Assembly (NCBI GenBank): GCA_037349315.1
Contig: JBAIAC010000007.1
Coordinates: 47,451,001 to 47,515,000, forward strand
Length of the DNA stretch: 64,000 nt
Direction: 5' to 3'
Origin: Chelydra serpentina
Taxonomy: Eukaryota > Chordata > Testudines > Chelydridae
A program made the position numbers and the translations under genes. The stretch's first letter is position 1. Each line of letters starts with the position of its first letter. The notes under the pieces were generated by a model. The model had not been told where the DNA came from. It saw only the letters and a list, made by a program, of their open reading frames with translations, and made no database searches. Shown one piece after another: positions 22,645-33,454 of this stretch.

Positions 22645-24330
22645 AAGCAGGGTTAAGAAGAGTGATGGGATCTGAGGGGTATATATTACCCACCACAACA
22701 GACTACAGGGAAGGTAAGGTTGGATTGAGTATGTTGGTGATGTCATTTTGAGGTAAGTGCAGTAACTTTAGTCTGGCCAGCAATTTATTTCAGGATTGCT
22801 TAATCCAGGTCAGAAGTTAGGCAGACCCTTTGTGGTAATACGGTGTGGCACAAGCTGCATTCCTTAGACTATAAACTAGAGAGTCAACCTGTGTGTTTGG
22901 TCAACACCCTCAATAAAATGTCGCCTCTGTGTTCCCTCCATCTGAATTCTGGCTCTTCTCAGTTCCAGTGACTAAGAAGGCTTACTGAACAATGTGTAAA
23001 ACAGTGAAGATATGAAATAAGGAATTAATCACAGGGCCTGATTCTCCCCTCAAAACTTTTTATACATTATAATACAATTTACTTCAACTGCATTATTCCT
23101 AATTTACCCTGGAAGCAGTGGGAGAGCAACCAGTTCCAAAGTAACATTAAAGAGATAGAAAAGACCTAATAAGTCATATAGCCCAGCTCCATGTCACTGC
23201 AGGACCAAGAATTCATAACTTTTGATCAAAGAAAACTAGAAGGCAAATGTTCATCCATGAAAAATAATTACCAGTGCAGCTCTGATCTCTGTTTCTGGTG
23301 CAGCATGATGAAAGCTGGGAACCATGGCAGAGGAGAGAAAAGAATGCCAGACTGCATGACCTCAGAGCAGCTGTCTATATCATAGGAACAGTGCTCAGCC
23401 AGAGGTTGCTCTACCAGCTTTAGTTGTTTGAGGCTTCAAATCAAATATCACTGCAAACCTCCAGGCCATGATGGCAGCTGTTATAAATCCTCTTGGTCAG
23501 AGCAAATGTCAGGTTTGTTAACATTGCTTCTGAGTCAATAGGACAGAGCAGTGAGTGGGGTTGAGAGAAAAGATCAGCAACTTCCTAATTAGGTCAACAT
23601 TCTGCCATCCCAGGGTACCTTTTGGTTCAGGACAAATGTTTAGGGGAATATCAAACAAACAATCTTGAGGAGTGCATTAATCCTTCAATTGATTAGGTAG
23701 TCTATGTGCTCAGCCAATTCTTCAGGGGAATCACTTGATAAAATTTGCATCCCATTGACTATCCGAGGTCTTAACTTTTAGCAGTAGTCTTTAGATCAAT
23801 CCATCATTTTTCATATCTGTAATTTAAACCCGTTAACATCTGCAGTGGTGAATTTATTATACTTGCATTGCATTACTACCAGAAGTGGAAGCTCACATTA
23901 CCTCATGATAATGCCATTGTGCCACATCTTCCAAGCTACCCACCCACAGCACTCCCATTGAAATCAATCTGAATCTTGAAATGAGTGGGGTTCCAGAATC
24001 AGCCTTTTCCTCTTTCCCCTTAAAATAGGAACATAGATCCTATAACTCAACACTATACATTGATCCTCTTTTGATCAAGTGAAAGAGATTATGCAGAAGC
24101 ATAAAATCCCAAGGAAGGAAGGAAGGTGATAGTCTCTTTCTCCATATGGCTTTGATGAGACAGCTCTTTGCTTAATGGATTCAGTTATAGGCACCTTACC
24201 ACTCCAAAATACTGATAAGAGAGAGAGTACAGAGTCCTATAACTAAAGTGATTTTGAGGACTCAGACCCTGATTAAAGAAAAACCAAGGAGGTTAATATA
24301 CATACGGCAGCTTGACGAAGCAATGACAAT
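22645..24330. other. Noncoding DNA with a CR1 remnant
   Basis: No gene is seen. 23145-23215 (AGAGATAGAAAAGACCTAAT, GTCATATAGCCCAGCTCC, CACTGCAGGACCA) resembles the reverse complement of a CR1 3' end, heavily decayed. A short (AAGG)n run lies at about 24112-24126. Confidence 0.45.
23145..23215 (-). mobile_element. Old CR1 3' end remnant
   Basis: The phrase order AAAGACCTAATAAGTCATAT, AGCCCAGCTCC, CTGCAGGACC follows the minus-strand CR1 tail pattern (GACCT..GGTCATCTAGTCCA). Low certainty because of the short length and divergence. Confidence 0.4.
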
Positions 24331-24334
24331 GTGA

Positions 24335-25025
24335 CAACATGATAGTTGTCCATACATTTTTGAAGTTGTAAAGGATAGAAAATAATTATTTATAGTGATA
24401 CAAGGCAGTACCGTAGCCAGGGGGGGAGAAGGGGGAGCGGCCACTTTAAACGGCCAGCGGCTCCCCGCAGCAGCAGGACCCGCCGGCCATTTAAAGCGCC
24501 TTGTCCCCCCAGCCCAGCTCCGGCAGCGGGGCTGGGGGGGGGCGCTTTAAAAGGCCAGCGGCTCCTGCTGCTGCGGGGAGCCACTGACCCTTTAAAGCAC
24601 CCCCCCAGCCCCGCTGCCGCAGCGGGGCTGGGGGGAGCACTTTAAAAGGCCGCCAGCTCCCCATAGCGGCAGGAGCCGCCGACCTTTTAAAGCGCCCCAG
24701 CTCAGCTCAGCTCCGGCAGTGGGGCTGGGGGGGGGCGCTTTAAAGGGCCAGCGGCTCCCTGCAGCGGCAGGAGCCCCGGGCCCTTTAAAGCGCAGCCGGG
24801 TGAGTACAGGGGGAGCGGGGAGGCGCTGTCTTATAGCGCCGTCGCTCCCCCTGTGCTCTAAACCTGGCTACGCCACTGATACAAGGGACTATAACCAGAA
24901 ATAAAGGGATGAAATTCAGAAGGAGCAAATTTAGGCTGAATATCAGGAAAACATCTTGGCATTGAGATCAAATATGCAGTGGAATAGTCTCCCCAGGGAT
25001 GTGGTGAAAGCTTGAGAAACTTTAG
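24335..25025 (+). mobile_element. CR1 LINE relic, split by a hAT
   Basis: Left part 24335-24405 (ATGATAGTTGTCCATACATT) and right part 24879-25025 (GGATGAAATTCAGAAGGAG, TTTAGGCTGAATATCAGGAA, GAATAGTCTCCCCAGGGATG) are adjacent pieces of the C-terminal/3' part of CR1 ORF2 when the intervening hAT is removed. The coding frame encoded residues near the end of the reverse transcriptase protein, as at 29060-29216 in the younger copy. The final 3' tail is missing or unrecognisable. Confidence 0.6.
24406..24878. mobile_element. GC-rich hAT with four internal ~98-bp repeats
   Basis: The left end CAGTACCGTAGCCAGG and right end CCTGGCTACGCCACTG are 16-bp inverted repeats with two mismatches, flanked by a perfect 8-bp duplication ATACAAGG (24398-24405 and 24879-24886). 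That identifies a hAT. The interior is very GC-rich and carries the 6-bp palindrome TTTAAA eight times, starting at 24445, 24490, 24546, 24591, 24641, 24686, 24739 and 24784. Alternate copies are 45 bases and 50-56 bases apart, so the body is four tandem units of 95-101 bases. Each unit is itself nearly palindromic (GGCCAGCGGCTCC ... GGAGCCGC). No transposase frame. Confidence 0.85.
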
Positions 25026-25388
25026 AACCATATGAACAGAGCACTAGTAGATTTACTGCACTAACAGTGGGAAGGCCTTATTTCATCTCTAGTTTCTGGT
25101 CTTCTGTGTTATACTAAATCCACTAGGCCTCTAAGCTAAATGACTGACATGCACCCCAATGTTATTATGAGGCTTTGTGATAGCTCTGCACAGTACAATT
25201 CTAGATGCTTTCGAGGAAGCCCTTTTTAAATTAGCTTTTATCTTGGTCGTTGTAAAGCCTCTAGCTACAAGGAGTTGGTTATAGTAACTTTTGACCAAGA
25301 AAAGCTCAGGTGGCTCATGGACAACTGGGTTTTCATAGTCTATCTTCAGGTGACAAAAGAGAGCGCGAGAGAGAGGGCTGGCTCAAAG
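25026..25388. other. Noncoding DNA, nothing recognised
   Basis: Ordinary AT-rich sequence between two elements. A GAGA-rich patch (GAGAGCGCGAGAGAGAGGG) lies at 25359-25377. Confidence 0.5.
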
Positions 25389-25817
25389 TAGAGCTGTTTG
25401 GAAAGTTTCCACCAAAACTTATTTTCCATTGGAAAGTGCCAAAGTAAATGTAAGTGAAACATGTAAGTGAAATGTTTTGCAGAAATATGACAGTTTTGGC
25501 AAAAGTTCATTTTGAAAGAATTTTTTAAAAAATATTTCAAAAAATGTCAAAACATTCCATTTGAACCTTTTTGGAACTGAATATTTCAATATTCTGTTTT
25601 GAAATGACTTTTTATTTTTATTTTTTAAAATGTATATAATATAATTGTAAAAAGTCTGAGTTAAGATGAAACAATTCAATTGTATCAAAAGGAAACATTT
25701 TGATTGATCAAAAATAAATATGTATTTTTAATTTTGTTTCACACAATTATTTTTTAAACTTGCGGAATTCCCCCTTCCCCGCCCCCAAAAGAAAAACCCA
25801 ATTCTTGCCTAGCTCTG
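25389..25817. mobile_element. AT-rich hAT-like MITE, 429 bp
   Basis: Left end TAGAGCTGTTTGGAAAG and right end GCCTAGCTCTG give short inverted termini (AGAGCTG / CTAGCTCT). The flanks GCTCAAAG and CTCAAAAG resemble an imperfect 8-bp duplication. The body repeats the words TTTTGAAA, AAAATTTC-like and GAAATATTTC in a pattern I recognise as an abundant turtle MITE with AAATGTTTTG/TTTCATTTTG runs. It has no coding frame. Confidence 0.6.
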
Positions 25818-26940
25818 CTCAAAAGATAATCAAGTTCCACAGATCACTAGACCCTGTTTCCTTCCCACTATCTCTCATATGTTTACAGAATATACTTTTA
25901 AGTTCCTCACTTCCACTCCCTTGTTCTTGAAAGCACTTTTGTGCCTCTATTGTGCCCCCTTCTCACTGCTCTCCAACAATGGATGAATGTTGCATAAAGA
26001 TCTCCGGAATGACACAGGAATTCAGGCACTACAGGACAAAGATAAAGTATTACTCATCATCATACATGCTACATTTCTACAGGCTGATTTGGTGCAATGT
26101 TCATGATAATACTTTGTATGTATAACCTCACTCTGTATAAAACAGTATAGATGATAGCCATGATAGAGAATCTGTTCTGCTATCATGGCATGATGCTGAA
26201 TTATTAGAAAACAAGGTAAGGGAAGAGCAGACAGTCATTTTATATTTTTTGAATATGAATCTGTCAACCTTATGTTTAATCATGAGGGTCTTAATAAAGT
26301 CTCCTTATGTAAAACAGGTTGCCAAAACAATTTTATCACACCTACAATATTTTGTTAAGAAATGTGAGCTTTAAAGTGACCCTTAAAAATGATCTTAATA
26401 TTTCACTATAATTTAGGTTATTACAGTTTTCTGCAGAGAGGGAGTACTTAGGTAAGCATACAGCTGGTGTGGGAAGCACCTTCCTATACAGATAAGAAAC
26501 ATAAAAGACACTGTTTATTTTTAGAAAAGATACCATACATAGTGCAGCACATTAGACAAGGACAAATTCAAACTCCAGCATGTAACTAATGACTGCATAG
26601 TATTCATTATCTATGCTAAAAGTGTTCTCTTCCACATAAACACGTGGGCTTCTAGGGTAACCAAGGCTCACTATACTTGGCACACTTTGCAAAACTATCT
26701 GGCAGATCACTGAACACAATGTAATTTGCTCAGTCTCAAGGTCATGAGTCAGTTACTGCTAAATCACCAGTTTTCTAGCCTGCTGCACCCCTTAAATGAA
26801 TAGCCCATACATGCCCGCTATACAGAGGATATCCGCCCTCAGATAGTTAAGCTGGTTTGTAGTCTTGGGGTCCTTCTGGGCTTTTCAGTGCTACTACCCA
26901 AATATCACAGCTTCAAAAAACCCAAACTTTCATCATTCAT
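25818..26940. other. Noncoding DNA with one shared unassigned repeat
   Basis: No gene is seen. 25961-26033 is similar to 30455-30526 (TCTCACTG, TGGATGAA, AAAGA(T/C)CTC, TCAGGC) in direct orientation. The family is unknown. A decayed region follows up to the CR1 tail at 26945. Confidence 0.5.
25961..26033 (+). repeat. Unassigned dispersed repeat, copy A
   Basis: Matches 30455-30526 over about 70 bases with roughly one difference in four or five, including TGGATGAA, AAAGATCTCCGGAATGACA and AATTCAGGCACTA. The class is not known to me. Confidence 0.55.
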
Positions 26941-26944
26941 GGTT

Positions 26945-27055
26945 GGTTAAGAGACTGAGCCTCAGCGCAGGGTGCAGGGTGGTGTTGGTGGTCTGTGATA
27001 TATAAGTCCCTTCTGGTGGTACCTTCTGGCCTGAAACTCTATGACTCTAGGATCC
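26945..27055 (+). mobile_element. CR1 3' tail fragment
   Basis: GAGACTGAGCCTCAG, GTGTTGGTGGTCTGTGATAT and TTCTGGCCTGAAACTCTATG are the plus-strand phrases of an older CR1 3' end with its CTATGACTCTA terminal repeat. It lies just upstream of the young CR1 at 27128. Confidence 0.55.
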
Positions 27056-27111
27056 CATCATACGCAGACTTGATACAGTGATCAATGAACTTGTTGTAAT
27101 TATGCTGTTAT

Positions 27112-29216
27112 TTGTATTATATTATATGTAGAATACAGAGCCTGGACTTCAGAAAAGCAGACTTTGACTCCCTCAGGGAACTGATGGGCAAGGTCCCCTG
27201 GGAGAATAACATGAGGGGGAAAGGAGTCGAGGAAAGCTGGCTGTATTTTAAAGAAACCTTATTGAGGTTGCAGGAACAAACCATCCCGATGTGTAGAAAG
27301 AAAAGTAAATATGGCAGGCGACCAGCTTGGCTTAACAGTGAAATCCTTGCTCGTCTTAAACACAAAAAAGCAGCTTACAAGAAGTGGAAGATTGGACAAA
27401 TGACCAGGGAGGAGTATAAAAATATTGTTCAGGCATGCAGGAGTGAAATTAGGAAGGCCAAATCACACTTGGAGTTGCAGCTAGCTGGAGCTGTTAGGAG
27501 TAACAAGAAGGGTTTCTTCAGGTATGTTAGCAACAAGAAGAAAGTCAAGGAACGTGTGGGCCCCTTGCTGAATGAGGGAGGGAACCTTGTGACAGAGGAT
27601 GTGGAGAAAGCTAGTGTACTCAATGCTTTTTTTGCCTCTGTCTTCACAGACAAGGGCAGCTCCCAGGCGGCTGCACTCCGCAGCACGGTATGGGGAGGAG
27701 GTGACCAGCCCTCTGTGGAGAAAGAAGTAGTTCGGGACTATTTAGAAAAGCTGGACGAACACAAGTCCATGGGGCCGGATGCACTGCATCCGAGGGTGCT
27801 AAAGGAGTTGGCCGATGTGATTGCAGAGCCATTGGCCATTATCTTTGACAAATCATGGCAATCGGGGAAGGTCCCGGATGACTGGAAAAAAGCTAATGTA
27901 GTGCCCATCTTTAAAAAAAGGGAAGAAGGAAGATCCGGGGAACTACAGGCCAGTCAGTCTCACCTCAATCCCTGGAAAAATCATGGAACAGGTCCTCAAG
28001 GAATCAATTTTGAACCACTTAAAGGAGGGGAAAGTGATCAGGAACAGTCAGCATGGATTCACCAAGGGCAAGTCATGCCTGACTAACCTAATTGCCTTCT
28101 ATGATGAGATAACTGGCTCTGTGGATGCGGGGAAAGCAGTGGATGTGCTATTTCTTGACTTTAGCAAAGCTTTTGATACAGTCTCGCACAGCGTTCTTGC
28201 CAGCAAGTTAAAGAAGTATGGGCTGGATGAATGGACGATAAGGTGGATAGAAAACTGGCTGGATGGTCGTGCTCAACGGGTAGTGATCAATGGCTCCATG
28301 TCTAGTTGGCAGCCGGTATCAAGTGGAGTGCCCCAAGGGTTGGTGCTGGGGCTGGTTTTGTTCAATATCTTCATCAACGACCTGGAGGATGGTGTGGACT
28401 GCACCCTTAGCAAGTTTGCAGATGACACTAAACTGGGAGGAGTGGTTGATACGCTGGAGGGTAGGGATAGGATACAGAGGGACCTAGACAAATTAGAGGA
28501 TTGGGCCAAAAGAAATCTGATGAGGTTCAACAAGGACAAGTGCAGAGTCCTGCACTTAGGACGGAAGAATCCCATGCACTGCTACAGACTAGGGACCGAA
28601 TGGCTGGGCAGCAGTTCTGCAGAAAAGGACCTAGGGGTTACAGTGGACGAAAAGCTGAATATGAGTCAACAGTGTGCCCTTGTTGCCAAGAAGGCTAACG
28701 GCATTTTGGGCTGTATAAGTAGGGGCATTTCCAGCAGATCGAGGGACGTGATTATTCCCCTCTATTTGGCACTGGTGAGGCCTCATTTGGAGTACTGTGT
28801 CCAGTTTTGGGCCCCACACTACAAGAAGGATGTGGATAAATTGGAAAGAGTCCAACGGAGGGCAACAAAAATGATTAGGGGGCTGGAGCACATGACTTAT
28901 GAGGAGAGGCTGAGGGAACTGAGATTGTTTAGCCTGCAGAAGAGAAGAGTGAGGGGGGATTTGATAGCTGCTTTCAACTACCTAAAAGGGGGTTCCAAAG
29001 AGGCTGGATCTAGACTGTTCTCAGTGGTAGAAGATGACAGAACAAGGGTAATGGTCTCAAGTTGCAGAGGGGGAGGTTTAGGTTGGATATTAGGAAAAAC
29101 TTTTTCACTAGTAGGGTGGTGAAGCACTGGAATGGGTTACCTAGGGAGGTGGTGGAATCTCCTTCCTTAGAGGTTTTTAAGGTCAGGCTTGACAAAGCCC
29201 TGGCTGGGATGATCTA
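27112..29216 (+). pseudogene. CR1 ORF2 reverse transcriptase, frameshifted
   Basis: A 324-codon frame (27112-28086) covers the region upstream of and entering the RT ([28 protein letters not shown]). A 379-codon frame (27983-29122), shifted by one base, carries the RT core. In the latter, [12 protein letters not shown] is at residues 21-32, motif [10 protein letters not shown] at 57-65, SSGVPQGL at 113-120 and the catalytic FADD at 145-148. The C-terminal region [13 protein letters not shown] follows. The first shift is best placed at the A7 run 27913-27919 (one extra A). A second, near 29047-29055, moves the true C-terminus ([13 protein letters not shown] ...) into another frame, ending at a TAG at 29214-29216. 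The enzyme would copy its own RNA at a nicked target, but this copy cannot make it whole. Confidence 0.9.
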
Positions 29217-29305
29217 GTTGGGGTTGGTCCTGCTTTGAGCAGGGGGTTGGACTAGATGACCTCCTGAGGTCCCTTCCAACCCTGAGATTCTATGATTCTA
29301 TGATT
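27128..29305 (+). mobile_element. Young 5'-truncated CR1 LINE
   Basis: The 3' end carries the typical CR1 signature: GGTCCTGCTTTGAGCAGGG, GGTTGGACTAGATGACCTCC, TCCCTTCCAACCCTGA, and terminal ATTCTATG repeats at 29286-29305. The element begins inside ORF2, between the endonuclease and the reverse-transcriptase part, so the 5' UTR, ORF1 and endonuclease are gone, as is usual for CR1. Most of the ORF2 remnant is still open over long stretches, so this is the youngest element in the window. Its tail matches the tail of the SINE at 45075-45164, which probably used the CR1 enzyme for mobilisation. Confidence 0.9.
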
Positions 29306-29307
29306 AT

Positions 29308-30335
29308 AGTAGCATCTAGGAGCTCTAGACAAGGACCTGGACCCCATTGTGCTAGGTGCTGTACAAAGACAAAACAAAAATACTATCTCTGTCGCAAAGA
29401 GCTTACAATCTAAGTCTAATACAAGAGATGACAGATAGATATAGACAGATAGATGGAGGAGTAAAAGGAAACAATGAGACAATATTGGTCAACATGATAG
29501 GCAATTGTGCCACCACACCAGTGGTCTAACCATTGTCAAGTTTTTTGTAGACATCAGGAGAGATTTAAGGAGGAATTTGATGGAGGATAATGAGTTAGCT
29601 TTGCAGATGTTTACAGAGCAGCATGAGAGAAAGCACAAAGGTGGCTGTCTGAAAATTTAACATTTAGAGACACTGGACAATTAGAAGTTGGAGTTGACAC
29701 CAGTAGGTGAGTACGATTGCATTTAGCAAGACCAGGTAAAATGACATTGCAGTAATCAACACATGAGACAGTGATGCCAATTCAGATATTTCTTGGGAGG
29801 GGCAAATTCCAATCCCCGCTCCTTCACCTCAGCAGCTCCTCCCAACCCAGGTCTCCCTGAGCCAGGGAGTTTCCTCTCTCGGTTATCCACACAGCGCATA
29901 AGCCAGTTTTGCAAGGATTCAAGTTCTCAGCCACGTCTCTTGTGCTCTGCTGTACAGAAACAGACTCCCAGTGTGCCAGGTTCCAACATCATTAGGCACA
30001 GCCGCCTCTCCGTCTGGATGGAGGGGCAGCCAGGCCGAATTTGAGTGGTGTTGCAACCACATAGCCAGAGTGCTGTGCCATATTGTTCCAGCAGCAGTCA
30101 TACTGATTTTGTATGGAACCACTGCTTAAGAGTGGTCAGGCCAGGGCCCCCCAGCTCAGCAGCTTGTACTTTAAGTAACCACAAAAAATCAGGGGAGTAT
30201 ATTCCTCCCTCTCCCCCGCAATTGGCACCACTGACATGAGAGAATGAGATCCTGGATGAGAACATTAGCTGTGTGGATGGATAGGAAAGGGGTAAAATAG
30301 AGATGATATGGAGAAATGATCTGCAAGAGTTAGAT
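29308..30335 (-). mobile_element. L2-type LINE fragment, split by a hAT
   Basis: The left edge, read on the minus strand, ends in TGTACAGCACCTAGCACAAT-type sequence, the tail also seen at 16035-16250 and 32630-32725. Upstream on the minus strand, across the hAT junction, a frame reads VDYCNVILPGL, matching the conserved DYCN..L.GL block near the C-terminus of L2-group ORF2 proteins. The 29308-29768 and 30234-30335 parts are contiguous once the hAT is removed. It is old, with no long frame. Confidence 0.6.
29769..30233. mobile_element. hAT-type nonautonomous transposon, 465 bp
   Basis: Left end CAGTGATGCCAATTC and right end AATTGGCACCACTG are inverted repeats. A perfect 8-bp duplication ACATGAGA flanks it (29761-29768 and 30234-30241). 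No transposase is present. The open frame at 29793-30044 in the interior has no recognised domain and is taken as incidental. Confidence 0.85.
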
Positions 30336-31346
30336 TTCCTTCCCATTGGCATCCTGTGGATGAGTGGAGGCTTTCAGGCCTTCTATTTGTGCTCCAGCTC
30401 TCACCTGCAGTCCCTGCTCTCAAAACCCTTTTCAGTTTCTCTTTTCTTCCACTTTCTCACTGTTCCACAATAGTGGATGAAAGTTCCACAAAGACCTCTG
30501 GAGTGACAGGGAAATCAGGCGCTATATGAGTGAGTTATGGACAAGGACAAAGGATCTGAACTTCCTCAAAGGTGATAGGGCATGGACTTTGTTAGATTCA
30601 GTATTGTGGTTTAGATCTATCTTAATTAATATTCATTAAAAATATCTGGATGAATTTTGGTGCTCATTTTACTAAAGGACTAGTGGCCCTGAATTAAACC
30701 AGTCACTGTATTAAGTAACCAGAACATTCCCCTGTCATGATCACAATTCTGAATGTACTATTTATACTTCTTAAAATGTGATTATCACCTACTACTTTAC
30801 TACACTTTGAAGGCAAAGTCCAAATAGCATGAAAAATGACAACCATCAGCATGCTACATTCATTCCTAGTGCCTATATGTCTACCTTTCTCAGTTATAGT
30901 ACTTCATCACTATTTTCTCTTACATTTAATAAAATAACTGTTATGTAGCAAATAAAAAAAAAGAAAGAATAAAAAAATGGCTGTCTAAAAAAACCAAAGC
31001 ACAATTAACGAGGGACAAGAAAATATCTGCTGTAGAATGCTTGTTGTTTGCCCTGAAGTGATATATTAGCTACAGGAAATCTCATTACAATTTGATGTAT
31101 GTGTCACTTTAAGAGTGAGTCTTGGAATGCGGAGCTAGCATGTGTGTCATGTGATGTAAGTATTTTTATTGAGTAGGTAAGTATGTAATAGCTAAAAGCC
31201 TCATAAATCAGCTAAATGTTCTCCCAATTTATAGAGAATATTTGATCTTAAAACATTACCGTCTGGTGAGAAACTGCGAGAAAGAGGAGACATGAAGAGT
31301 GATGGAGATGGATATGCTGTATAATTTGTTTAGATTTAGAGTATCT
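30336..31346. other. Noncoding DNA with an unassigned repeat
   Basis: No gene is seen. 30455-30526 is the second copy of the repeat at 25961-26033. 31100-31260 (CACTTTAAGAGTGAGTC, GTGTGTCATGTGATG) looks like an old dispersed element but I cannot name it. Confidence 0.45.
30455..30526 (+). repeat. Unassigned dispersed repeat, copy B
   Basis: Direct-orientation relative of 25961-26033, with TGGATGAAAGTTCCACAAAG and CTCTGGAGTGACAGGGAAAT. It lies just beyond the recognisable end of the L2-type LINE, so it might be an upstream part of that element. Confidence 0.55.
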
Positions 31347-31508
31347 GGGGCTGATTCTTCATTGCCTTGCACCTTGTGTAGTCATTAACACCTGTGCAAA
31401 GTGGGTGTAAAATATTACCAAATTAAAATTTTCCACTTATAAAGTTAATAGAGTTGTATACCCACTCTTCATAGGCATGAATAACTACATACACTGGACA
31501 ACCAAGTC
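31347..31508. mobile_element. Palindromic MITE, TGATTCTCC family
   Basis: GGGGCTGATTCTTCATTGCC and TTGCACCTTGTGTAGTCATT on the left are partly mirrored by CATGAATAACTACATACACT on the right. Same plan as 5723-5958 and 19489-19634 but more decayed. Confidence 0.5.
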
Positions 31509-32625
31509 TCTTAATTTCAAATAACACCAACAATTAGTAAAATTGCTGTATGTTTCTGGACTGACTAAAACCAGCCAAACAGTGATGTTCCATGGGGATT
31601 AACCCTGTTCTCTGCCCATCACAGTGAGATCTGTGATCTGGTAAATTCCTTTTGCAGCAGTAAAGGGTGAAGTGGGGTGATGCCCTCGTTCCCTTATGTG
31701 GCTGTGTAGGAACAATGCTCAATGTAGCTCTACATATTTAACTTTCTATTGGCCAATAGCAACAAGGATATTTGAAAAATGATTATACATGTTCACAAAC
31801 AAAAGAGCAACACATGGATCCACTTTCATCTTTCTGCACAGGATTCCTTATGCAGTATCTGATACCTGCATTAAATATTTCAGGTTTAAGAGTATCTGCC
31901 AGTAGTATAGTAACCTGTACACTAAGATCAGTTTGAATATTAGCTGAATCTGAACTTTTGAACCTGTTGCAACACAAGAAACTGAACGAGTGTTATTGAC
32001 TTGTCATTTTGTAAGTTATGAAGTTAAATAACTTATTTTCTGTTGTTAGTAAAGAAAAGCGGTTGAGCGTGTGTCTGATTTCAAAATAGGTATTTCAACA
32101 TATCTTTGAAAATATGATTTGTGAAGGCTGTGATGCTCTGAGGCATTTGCTTGTTGGATTGCTCACCTATTCATATTTTATACTGCTGAACACCTTCAAC
32201 TTTACATCACATCAGAGGCCTTTAAAAATGCTGGTACATTCCAAGGCATTTTTTTTTAATCAGGAAAGTATGAAAACAAGGACACTAAAGTTTCTTTCCC
32301 TTTTCTTTTCTGGCCACACAGGCTGCGTCAGAGGCATAATTCCTTGGAAAAGTAGGCTACTGTAAGATTTATTGGCAGGGCACAGAGTTTAAATTCAAGA
32401 TGTCTTCTGCCATACTAATGCAAAGTAAGTGCAGATCATAGTCTGAATAATTTAATTGCTTCTGTGCTGGGCTCTAGGGACCCTATTTCCATGACCTGTT
32501 AAGCAGTATTCCATGTAAGCTATAGTAATTATGTTTGGTGCTCAGCACAAAATTAATAAAAATAGTCATAGCAGCAGAAAGTGGAGAAATTTGTTTGCCA
32601 TACAGGCTGATAAGGAGCCATCCTT
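31509..32625. other. Noncoding DNA, nothing recognised
   Basis: No gene or repeat I can name. The open frame at 32114-32365 has no recognisable motif. Confidence 0.5.
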
Positions 32626-32629
32626 TTGT

Positions 32630-32725
32630 TCTGTGAGTGTACAGTACCTAGCACAGCAGAGTCCTGGTCCTCAACTGGGGCTCCTAGGCACTACCACAAT
32701 TCAAATAACTACAGAGATGAAATGA
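32630..32725 (+). mobile_element. L2/MIR-type tail fragment
   Basis: GTGTACAGTACCTAGCACAG, GTCCTGGTCCTCAACTGGGG and CTCCTAGGCACTACCACAAT are the plus-strand version of the tail found in reverse at 29308-29420 and, more diverged, at 16165-16250. Confidence 0.6.
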
Positions 32726-33450
32726 CATAGAACTCCTTCACATTTTTCTGCTAGGACCACCTGTCTGAGAAGGGAATGTAGTACCTGGTCTTATGAGTTG
32801 GAGACTACAAGTGGTGACCGAAGAAAGCTAAGGATGTTGCCTAGCTGATATTAGTGATTTCCCCACTGATTCATTTGAAGGTGCTAGTTGTCAGGATATA
32901 CTCTTATAGGTCATGCTGTTCAGGTCTCTTTGAGCACATCACACAGGCTCTGAATGCCTTCCCAGCTGAGCCTATATCTCTGTATGGTCTTCTGCTAAGA
33001 GAGCCCCACCATGGCTGATAGCTTAGGAGGTAAGAACATATCTTCTCCCTTTCCTGCCAACTCTCACTCAGCCTCTTCAGCAAATAAAGGCTATGCATTA
33101 TGGACTTCTCCCCACACTTTCCACTCTTTCTCCAAAGTACATGCATCCTTCTAAAAAAGTAGCCTCCTATCTCATTCCATAGCTAGCAAATCCCTGTCTC
33201 ACTAGCACCCCGAGCCTCCATTACCTGACAAAGTAACCCTACCACACACCTATCTGTTTATCACTTGAGTTGAGTTAATCCTTGAGTTGCCTGTCTCAGG
33301 TTTTGTAGTTGGGCCATAGGCTCAACAGCCAATGGGTATCTGATTCTGAGTCCACCTTCACCTGTGCCTAATGAAGCCTGGGCCCACACAGTGCCCTTTG
33401 TGAAAATACTTAGACACATTAGGTCACCTTGTTTAATACGGAAAAGAAGA
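32726..33450. other. Noncoding DNA, nothing recognised
   Basis: No gene is seen. Somewhat more GC-rich than its neighbours. The minus-strand frame at 32904-33146 shows no domain. Confidence 0.45.
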
Positions 33451-33454
33451 ATGG

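Noticed and set aside
24719..24904. GC-rich patch as a CpG-island promoter with a first exon
   Set aside because: It is bounded exactly by hAT termini and a perfect 8-bp duplication, so it is a transposon. The frames inside it are by-products of the repeats.
27112..28086. 324-codon frame as a host gene
   Set aside because: Its sequence is the N-terminal side of a CR1 reverse transcriptase, and the frame is broken within the element.
29793..30044. Coding gene in the hAT at 29769-30233
   Set aside because: The 83-codon frame shows no transposase features, and the element is far too short to be autonomous.
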